Shown: one piece after another, positions 58,140 to 64,000 of the stretch | Position numbering within the stretch: the stretch's first letter is position 1 | Layout: each line of letters starts with the position of its first letter | Assembly (NCBI RefSeq): GCF_019972315.1 | Contig: NZ_BLIZ01000001.1 | Span: 2,951,521-3,015,520 of the forward strand | Reading direction: 5' to 3' | From: Geobacter sp. AOG1 | GTDB taxonomy: Bacteria; Desulfobacterota; Desulfuromonadia; Geobacterales; Geobacteraceae | Length of the DNA: 64,000 nucleotides | The notes under the pieces: model-generated | What the model saw: the letters and a program-made list of their open reading frames with translations, nothing else | Databases searched by the model: none | Told to the model about the DNA's origin: nothing | Position numbers and translations under genes: made by a program

Positions 58140-59282
58140 TTATCGTTTTACGATGGTATGCAGCGCCTGCAGGAACAGGTCGATATCCCGGGCGGTGGTG
58201 AACCAGCCGGGACTTACCCGTACGGTCCCCTCCGGGTAGGTGCCGATGGTCTGGTGGGCCAGGGGAGCACAGTGAAGCCCGACCCTGACGCTGATGTCGT
58301 AGTCCCGGTCAAGGTGAAATCCGAGCTGGGACGGGTCGCGACCGGCAACGGTAAAGGAGACGACACTCCCCCTGCGCTCCGGGTCGGCAGGACCGTACAG
58401 GGTGACACCGGGAATCGTACCGAGTCCCGCGACAAGCTGGGCGACCCGGGCCATCTCTGCCGAACGGATGGCCCCCCGCCCGGTGGTTTCAATGAATTCG
58501 ATGCCGGCCAGCAGCCCGGCGATCCCGGGGGTGTTGAGGGTGCCGCTTTCCAGCCGTTCAGGCATGGCGGCCGGCTGATCAAGCCCGCTGGAGTGGCCAC
58601 CGGTCCCCCCCACCAGGAGAGGTGTCAGCTCGATCCCCGTAGCAACATACAAAAACCCTGTCCCTTGGGGGCCAAGCAAACCCTTGTGCCCAGGTGCCGC
58701 CAGGAGATCGACAGCCATTTCCTTTACGTCAATCGGCAACGACCCGGCACTCTGGGCAGCATCCACCAGAAGGAACACACCGGCCCCCCTTGTAATGGCG
58801 CCGATTTCGGCCAGCGGCTGTATGGTCCCCGTGACATTAGAGCAATGGGAAAGCGCAACCAGACGGGTCGCGGAGCGCAAGGCATCGGCAACCTGCCTGC
58901 TGTCGATGTAGCCGCTCCCGTCGGCCTTCAGCCAGGTAACGTCTACCCCCAGCTGTTCCGCCAAGTGCAAAGGCCGGGCCAGGGAGTTGTGCTCCATGGT
59001 GGTGGTTACGACGTGGTCGCCCGGTCGGAGCAGGCCGGTCACCGCCAGATTGAGTGATTCGGTTGCGCTGTGGGTAAAGACGATACGTTCCGAATCCCCG
59101 GCACCGATCAGCGCGGCAAGCGCTTCCCGCGCACGGAAGATCAACCGGCCCGCCTCAAGGCCGCGGCGGTATCCACCCCTGCCGGGGCCAACCCCTATTT
59201 CGCGGAAGGCGTGATCGACAGCCTGATAGACCGTATCTGGTTTGGGAAAGGAGGTGGCAGCGTTGTCAAGGTAGACCGACAT
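58140..59282 (-). CDS. Cysteine desulfurase family PLP enzyme
   Basis: 380-residue class V aminotransferase fold. YLDNAATSFPKP opens the protein; the PLP Lys is in APGHKGLLGPQGTG (about 200); the sulfur-accepting Cys is in GLHCAPLAHQTIG (about 340). It belongs to the type II (SufS/Csd-like) group. Without iron-sulfur scaffold genes beside it, the sulfur acceptor is unknown. A selenocysteine lyase role is an alternative. Confidence 0.88.
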   Translation of the reverse strand: MSVYLDNAATSFPKPDTVYQAVDHAFREIGVGPGRGGYRRGLEAGRLIFRAREALAALIGAGDSERIVFTHSATESLNLAVTGLLRPGDHVVTTTMEHNSLARPLHLAEQLGVDVTWLKADGSGYIDSRQVADALRSATRLVALSHCSNVTGTIQPLAEIGAITRGAGVFLLVDAAQSAGSLPIDVKEMAVDLLAAPGHKGLLGPQGTGFLYVATGIELTPLLVGGTGGHSSGLDQPAAMPERLESGTLNTPGIAGLLAGIEFIETTGRGAIRSAEMARVAQLVAGLGTIPGVTLYGPADPERRGSVVSFTVAGRDPSQLGFHLDRDYDISVRVGLHCAPLAHQTIGTYPEGTVRVSPGWFTTARDIDLFLQALHTIVKR

Positions 59283-59352
59283 AGGGCAAAACTACCATGT
59301 TGGGGGCCAATTGGCAACCGCTTTCGGGATATGTCCGCCGTTGCCGCAGTGG

Positions 59353-60486
59353 TCAAAGACCGGTGGTGGCACTCTCCGTCAGGTAGGGAATAAACCTTAC
59401 CTTGCCACGGCTCCCATCCTGGTGCCCTCCGTAAATACGCTGGCCGATGCCGCTCGCCGGCACCCCGCCCCACCAGTTACCCAGAGCGGTGAAGTCGTCG
59501 CTGCCGTCATTGCAGAGATCGTACTCGCCGTTGGCACCGAGACTGTTTCCCCAGGCAACGCTGCCGCCGTCGGTCACCCGGAGACCGGCCTTGCCGTTAC
59601 GGGAAATTTCGTTGCCGTTGACTTTCATCCTGGACCTGTCGAGGAACAGACCGTCGCCGGCGTTCTTTTCAATCCGGCTGGCGGCAATCCCCCCTTCGCA
59701 GGAAGTCAGCCGCAGACCGCTGCCGTTATCCGCGAAGCTGCTGCCAGTCACCCTGAGACGGCATCCGTCGGCGACAAGCCCCGTCTCCCCATTGCCGGAG
59801 AACGTGGTCCCGGAGAGAAAGAGTGAGGTGCCGGCAGCAACGACCCCTCGGCGGTTTCCGGTAAAACCGGCCTCCCGAAGGTCGACCTCGCTTTCTCTCA
59901 GCACCATCCCCGTAACGCAATCACTCGCTCCGCCGCCGCTAATGACGGCGGAACTGTCCTTGAACTCGGCTCCGGTGCCACAGGTGGTAAACCGGACATG
60001 CTTCAGGGTCAGACTGGAAAACAAGACCTCGCAACCGGTCACAGCTCCTTCCACCCGGCAGTGCTCCAGGAGATTTTTCTTTTCACTGGCCAGAAGCACG
60101 ATACCGTCCCAGTCACCGGCGACGGCGCCGTCATATGCGGAAGTGAAAAGTACCGGCTTCTCCTTGCTGCCGTTGGCCAAAATGCGTCCACGTACGAGAA
60201 GTGCGGCGCCTCCCCCAACGGTGCCATCCGCACGGCGGAACCTGACGACGGTTCCCGGTTCGACGGTCAGGGTTGCCTGGGGAGCGATGGTGACTCCCCC
60301 CTCGACGAGCACCTCGCCACGCCAGGTGGTGTCTTCGGCCAGCACCTGGTCCCGATAGCTGAAGACGGGTGTCCGGGCGGATACCGTGCGCTGCGGTGCG
60401 GCGGCTGCCGCCACAACGATCCACAACCCCAGAATTAAAACAACCGGCAGCAGCCGGCAGAAGATTACTCTCACAATTTGTCCCAT
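59353..60486 (-). CDS. Exported right-handed beta-helix protein (NosD/periplasmic copper-binding type fold)
   Basis: 377 residues: signal peptide (about 12-30), then a run of beta-helix rungs with Gly-Asn-rich turns (SGNGETGLVADGCRLRVTGS, ISRNGKAGLRVTDGG, NSLGANGEYDLCNDG). It resembles NosD-like parallel beta-helix proteins. The C-terminal NWWGG...GQRIYGG segment recurs in this group. It probably acts in the periplasm or at the surface; the ligand is unknown. Confidence 0.82.
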   Translation of the reverse strand: MGQIVRVIFCRLLPVVLILGLWIVVAAAAAPQRTVSARTPVFSYRDQVLAEDTTWRGEVLVEGGVTIAPQATLTVEPGTVVRFRRADGTVGGGAALLVRGRILANGSKEKPVLFTSAYDGAVAGDWDGIVLLASEKKNLLEHCRVEGAVTGCEVLFSSLTLKHVRFTTCGTGAEFKDSSAVISGGGASDCVTGMVLRESEVDLREAGFTGNRRGVVAAGTSLFLSGTTFSGNGETGLVADGCRLRVTGSSFADNGSGLRLTSCEGGIAASRIEKNAGDGLFLDRSRMKVNGNEISRNGKAGLRVTDGGSVAWGNSLGANGEYDLCNDGSDDFTALGNWWGGVPASGIGQRIYGGHQDGSRGKVRFIPYLTESATTGL

Positions 60487-60531
60487 TGGCTTGTCACGTT
60501 AGACCACAAAAGATGCGTACAGGTGAACCTA

Positions 60532-61611
60532 TCAGGACTGCGTACCGTCCCCATCTGCCTGCTCATAGTATACCCGGTTTTTCCCTTCTCCCTTTGCCCG
60601 GTAGAGCAATGCATCGACCTTATTGAACAACTTGTCCCGGCCGCTGCCGTTTTCAGGACAGGCGACCACACCGACACTGACCGTCACGCCATGGCTGGCA
60701 ATCCCCTTGAGCGCCGTCACCGTCTCCCGTTCGATCCGCTCCCGGAGCCTTTCAGCCACCTGGATTGCGCTCTCCAGCTTCGTTTCCGGCAACAACACGA
60801 TGAACTCCTCGCCACCGTAACGAAATGCGAAGTCGACCCGGCGCAGAGTCATGGTGATGATCTCGCCGATGGCGGCCAGGACAAGATCGCCGCAGGCATG
60901 GCCGTAGGTGTCGTTGAATTTCTTGAAATCATCCACGTCGAGCATGATCAGGGAAAGCGGTTTCTGGTAGCGCTTGGCCCGTCCCAGCTCCTGGGGGAAC
61001 TGCTGCTGGAAATAGCGGTGGTTGTGAAGGCCGGTCAACGCATCGGTGATGGCCATCAGCTTGGTCCGGTTGTGGAGCTTTGCATTGTAGATGGCCATGG
61101 CTGCAAATGAGGAGAGTACGGAGAGAAGATTGAGCTTTTCCCGGTCGAACATGCGGGGGACAAAATCGTCCAGATAGAGCACCCCGACGGTCCGTTTCTG
61201 GATCACCAGCGGCACACAGATGAGGGACCTGATCCCTTCGTTGAGGGCGATGGGATTATTGAAGAACGGCGTATCGAGGGTGTCCTCGATGAAGAGTATC
61301 TCGCCGGCCGAGAGCACTTTTTGCGTAAGCCCCCCCGGGCTCACATCCCAGCGCTCCGTCTTGATGAAATTTGCCGACAGGCCTGCATGGGCATGGAGGG
61401 ACAGCTCCATCTTCCGGTCATCGTAAAGGGCAACACTGCCGGCCGGCGTCTCGGCAAAACGCATGGCGCTCGTCAGGATGGCCTGCAACACCGTATCGAG
61501 ATCAAGGGTCGAAACGACGGCCCGGGCCACCTCAATCAGGTCCTTGAGTGCCTTTACCTGGGCCTCCAGCGAATCCTTGCAGTTGTTGCAGTCGGTCATG
61601 ACAGTCCTCAT
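60532..61611 (-). CDS. GAF-GGDEF diguanylate cyclase
   Basis: 359 residues: short N-terminal region with CNNC, a GAF domain (about 30-175) and a GGDEF domain (about 190-350) with active site RYGGEEF. The inhibitory I-site RRVD stands five residues before it, as in PleD. The base-selecting position in GHACGDLVL is Asp, as in c-di-GMP makers, not the Ser of cGAMP-producing Hypr enzymes, so c-di-GMP is predicted. No membrane segment. The GAF domain should sense a small cytoplasmic ligand. Confidence 0.92.
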   Translation of the reverse strand: MRTVMTDCNNCKDSLEAQVKALKDLIEVARAVVSTLDLDTVLQAILTSAMRFAETPAGSVALYDDRKMELSLHAHAGLSANFIKTERWDVSPGGLTQKVLSAGEILFIEDTLDTPFFNNPIALNEGIRSLICVPLVIQKRTVGVLYLDDFVPRMFDREKLNLLSVLSSFAAMAIYNAKLHNRTKLMAITDALTGLHNHRYFQQQFPQELGRAKRYQKPLSLIMLDVDDFKKFNDTYGHACGDLVLAAIGEIITMTLRRVDFAFRYGGEEFIVLLPETKLESAIQVAERLRERIERETVTALKGIASHGVTVSVGVVACPENGSGRDKLFNKVDALLYRAKGEGKNRVYYEQADGDGTQS

Positions 61612-61740
61612 CGCATGCAGAATACCACGACGTTTTTAACACAATCGAACCGCATTGTAAATGCAATCTCACGTTCTGGAGCGGTGTTTCACAATTTTGC
61701 GAAATCTTATCAAGAAGTTACAACTTTAATCTTAAATCCC

Positions 61741-61769
61741 TTGACAGGCCATATATGTTGTGGTTAATT
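61741..61769 (+). promoter_or_regulatory. Promoter of nrdJ
   Basis: TTGACA (61741-61746) and TTAATT (61764-61769) are 17 bases apart, with TG one base before the -10 box (TGGTTAATT), about 85 bases upstream of the nrdJ start. Confidence 0.75.
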
Positions 61770-61795
61770 TCACAGCGTGCCACAAAATGTTGGGT
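61748..61795 (+). promoter_or_regulatory. Two candidate NrdR boxes upstream of nrdJ
   Basis: Two 16-base sites, 61748-61763 and 61780-61795, match 11 and 12 positions of the remembered NrdR consensus (ACACWATATATWGTGT). Their centres are 32 bases apart, three helical turns, as usual for NrdR. The first covers the spacer of the promoter, which fits repression by NrdR when dATP is plentiful. Confidence 0.55.
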
Positions 61796-61856
61796 TAAGG
61801 CCCGCTTATATTCAACTGTTATGCACCAATTTCCCGTTTAAGGAGACACGTAAACC

Positions 61857-64000
61857 ATGGGTAAAACAAAGGCAAAGGGAGCGATTCCGGGCTTGACGAA
61901 AAACGCACTGACCGTTCTGGAGAAGCGCTATCTGAAACGGGACAAGGAAGGACGTATCCTGGAGACACCGGTGGACATGTTTCGCCGGGTTGCCGAAACC
62001 ATTGCCTCGGCGGACAGTAGCTTCGACAAGAAAGCCGACGTGGCCGGGCTTGCCGACAAGTTTTACGCCATGATGACTAATTTCGAGTTCCTCCCCAACT
62101 CTCCCACCCTCATGAACGCAGGGCGGGAACTGGGTCAGCTCTCCGCCTGCTTCGTCCTGCCGGTGGGGGACTCCATGGAGGAGATCTTCGACGCGGTCAA
62201 GTTCACCGCCCTGATCCACAAGTCCGGCGGCGGCACCGGCTTCTCCTTCTCCCGGCTGCGGCCGGCCAACGATCAGGTTCGCTCCACCTCGGGCATCTCC
62301 AGCGGCCCCATTTCCTTCATGCGTGTCTTCGATGCCGCCACCGAGACCATCAAGCAGGGGGGCACCCGGCGCGGTGCCAACATGGGAATCCTGCGGGTGG
62401 ACCACCCGGACATCATGGACTTCATCATGTGCAAGGCGGACCAGCGCCACCTCAACAACTTCAACATCTCCGTCGGCATCACGGAAGCGTTCATGGAGGC
62501 GGTGGAGCACGACGCCGATTACACCATCTTCAACCCCCGCAGCAACGAGCCGGCCGGCAGCCTCAACGCCCGCAAGGTCTTCAGCCGCATTGTCAAACAG
62601 GCTTGGGAGAACGGCGAGCCGGGGATCATCTTCCTCGACCGGCTCAACAAGGACAATCCCACGCCCCACATCGGCGTCATCGAATCCACCAACCCCTGCG
62701 GCGAACAGCCGCTCCTCCCCTACGAATCGTGCAACCTTGGTTCCATCAACCTGGGGAAAATGGTCAAAAACGGCGCAGTTGACTATGACAAGCTGGGGGA
62801 GGTCGTCCGGCTCGCCGTGAACTTCCTCGACAACGTCATCGAAGTCAACAACTATCCTCTCCCCCAGATTTCCGAGATGACCCGGGCCAACCGGAAGATC
62901 GGTCTCGGCGTCATGGGGTGGGCCGACATGCTCATCCTCCTCGGCATTCCCTATGGCTCCCCCCAGTCCATCGCCCTCGGAGAAAAGTTGATGAAGTTCA
63001 TCAACGACGAAGGGCACGCCGCCTCCCGCGAGCTGGCCAGGAAGCGGGGCGCCTTCCCCAACTTCAAGAGTTCCCTCTTCGACCGGCCGGGGGAAGCGCC
63101 GATCCGGAACGCCACCGTCACCACCATCGCCCCCACGGGGACCATCTCCATCATCGCCAACACGTCTTCCGGCGTCGAGCCGCTCTTTGCGGTCTCCTAC
63201 GTGCGCCAGGTGCTGGACAAGAACATCCTCGTCGAGGTCAATCCGATGTTCGAGCAGGTGGCCAAAGAGCGGGGCTTCTACTCGGAAGAACTCATGCAGC
63301 GGATCGCCGAGCACGGCACCGTCCACGACATCATGGAAATCCCCGAAGACGTGCGCAGGGTATTCGTCACCGCCCACGAAATCACGCCGGAAGAGCACAT
63401 CGAGATGCAGGCGGCCTTCCAGAAGTACACCGACAACGCCGTCTCCAAAACCGTCAACTTTCCCAACACCGCCACCATCGAGGATGTGGAAAAGGTCTAC
63501 CGGCTCGCCTACCAGATGGACTGCAAAGGGGTAACCATCTACCGTGACGGTTCCCGGGACGAACAGGTCCTCTCCACCGGCAAGAAGGAAGAGAAAGCTG
63601 CACCCGTGCACGAGGACAAGTCGGCCATCAAGCGGGACCGTCCCAAAGCCCTCAAAGGGTGGACCTACCAGATGCAGACCGGCTGTGGCCCGCTCTACGT
63701 AACCATCAACGAAGACAGAACCGGCCTCTTCGAACTCTTCACCACCATGGGGAAAGCGGGGGGATGTGCCGCCTCCCAGAGCGAGGCCATCGGCCGGATG
63801 GTCTCCCTGGCCTGGCGGAGCGGCGTTCAGGCGCGCCAAGTAGTCAAGCAGCTCCTCGGTATCTCCTGCCACTGCCCGTCGGGCTTCGGTGACAACCGGG
63901 TCCTCTCCTGCGCCGACGCCGTCGCCAAGGCGATCCAGGCCCATATGGTCGCCGCCGGGTACGACACCACCCTAGAGCAGGCTGCGCCGGAACGGGGCGC
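61857..64000 (+). CDS. nrdJ: Adenosylcobalamin-dependent (class II) ribonucleotide reductase, 5' part
   Basis: The first 714 residues; the 3' end lies beyond the window. The enzyme reduces ribonucleotides to deoxyribonucleotides without oxygen. Substrate motifs are FLPNSPTLMNAGRELGQLSA, NPCGEQPLLPYESCNLGSIN (Cys at 281) and APTGTISIIANTSSG. A TSCPD domain (TGCGPLYVTINEDRTGLFEL, about 605-665) and CHCPSGFGD near 685 follow, as in long NrdJ proteins. AAGGAG lies upstream of the ATG. The opposite strand is also open over this region but has no coding signs. Confidence 0.96.
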   Translation, partial: MGKTKAKGAIPGLTKNALTVLEKRYLKRDKEGRILETPVDMFRRVAETIASADSSFDKKADVAGLADKFYAMMTNFEFLPNSPTLMNAGRELGQLSACFVLPVGDSMEEIFDAVKFTALIHKSGGGTGFSFSRLRPANDQVRSTSGISSGPISFMRVFDAATETIKQGGTRRGANMGILRVDHPDIMDFIMCKADQRHLNNFNISVGITEAFMEAVEHDADYTIFNPRSNEPAGSLNARKVFSRIVKQAWENGEPGIIFLDRLNKDNPTPHIGVIESTNPCGEQPLLPYESCNLGSINLGKMVKNGAVDYDKLGEVVRLAVNFLDNVIEVNNYPLPQISEMTRANRKIGLGVMGWADMLILLGIPYGSPQSIALGEKLMKFINDEGHAASRELARKRGAFPNFKSSLFDRPGEAPIRNATVTTIAPTGTISIIANTSSGVEPLFAVSYVRQVLDKNILVEVNPMFEQVAKERGFYSEELMQRIAEHGTVHDIMEIPEDVRRVFVTAHEITPEEHIEMQAAFQKYTDNAVSKTVNFPNTATIEDVEKVYRLAYQMDCKGVTIYRDGSRDEQVLSTGKKEEKAAPVHEDKSAIKRDRPKALKGWTYQMQTGCGPLYVTINEDRTGLFELFTTMGKAGGCAASQSEAIGRMVSLAWRSGVQARQVVKQLLGISCHCPSGFGDNRVLSCADAVAKAIQAHMVAAGYDTTLEQAAPERG

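Noticed and set aside
60532-61611. The GGDEF protein as the cGAMP synthase feeding the riboswitch
   Set aside because: The base-selecting residue is Asp (GHACGDLVL), not the Ser found in Hypr enzymes, so c-di-GMP is the better prediction.
61812-63944. A 710-codon open frame on the minus strand opposite nrdJ
   Set aside because: The plus strand encodes an unmistakable ribonucleotide reductase over the same bases. The antisense frame is an effect of GC-rich codon use, and its product is low-complexity Gly/Asp/Val/His.

Overview
The window reads as chromosomal sequence from a Geobacter-type bacterium (Geobacterales, Desulfuromonadota). The evidence is GC-rich codon use, a tig-clpP-clpX-lon block followed by rdgB-rph-cimA-lysC-...-glmM-cdaA-folP-ftsH-tilS, a B12-dependent ribonucleotide reductase, many multidomain histidine kinases and, most tellingly, an RNA element on the minus strand at about 32.97-33.05 kb. 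That element closely resembles the cGAMP-type GEMM-I riboswitches known from Geobacter. Nearly all genes lie on the minus strand; the clear plus-strand genes are the DCC protein (41414), two small paralogues (45424, 45676) and nrdJ (61857, cut by the window end).

Layout in ascending coordinates. 1-0.7 kb: 5' end of a SurA/PpiC-like gene and a tRNA-Asp/Val/Asp cluster with promoter and terminator. 0.8-6.4 kb: proteostasis operon tig-clpP-clpX-lon, read right to left. 6.4-6.9 kb: tRNA-Leu/His/Arg/Pro cluster with its own promoter. 7.0-9.4 kb: rdgB, rph, a DHH phosphoesterase. 9.5-24 kb: a zinc-ribbon protein and a long, tightly overlapping housekeeping run (tilS, ftsH, folP, cdaA, cdaR, glmM, pdxJ, acpS, nnr, CBS protein, tsaE, lysC, cimA, comEA). 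24.0-28.8 kb: tRNA-Met, glucokinase, a large repeat-containing exported protein, a lipid A-type acyltransferase. 28.9-33.1 kb: envelope genes (OmpA-like lipoprotein, small lipoprotein, GspB-like protein, ExeA-like ATPase with a peptidoglycan-binding domain, TPR-like protein), the last three behind the riboswitch. 33.1-37.4 kb: two overlapping sensor kinase genes. 37.5-42.4 kb: alanine dehydrogenase, a flavin reductase, cyclopropane-type synthase, DCC and DUF1003 proteins. 42.4-48.4 kb: two paralogous dCache-HAMP-PAS kinases around small Geobacter-style proteins, partly AT-rich. 48.6-61.6 kb: tRNA-fMet, SPOR protein, argS, ftsB, UDP-sugar genes, rsmA, tsaD, phoH-like, cysteine desulfurase-like, beta-helix protein, diguanylate cyclase. 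61.7-64 kb: nrdJ behind candidate NrdR boxes.

The strongest non-housekeeping signal is the riboswitch. Its aptamer carries an A at the position that favours cGAMP over c-di-GMP, and the 3' strand of the aptamer is also the 5' strand of a terminator, which predicts a ligand-activated ON switch for the TPR-ExeA-GspB genes. The window also encodes a diadenylate cyclase (CdaA) and a diguanylate cyclase, so three cyclic dinucleotide pathways meet here. Other points of note are two dispersed-repeat-like inverted elements that each start at a stop codon (phoH and ftsB), a very strong hairpin inside comEA, and several small Cys-rich or paralogous proteins without known function. Starts were chosen by Shine-Dalgarno spacing and family length; all functions are read from motifs without database searches.
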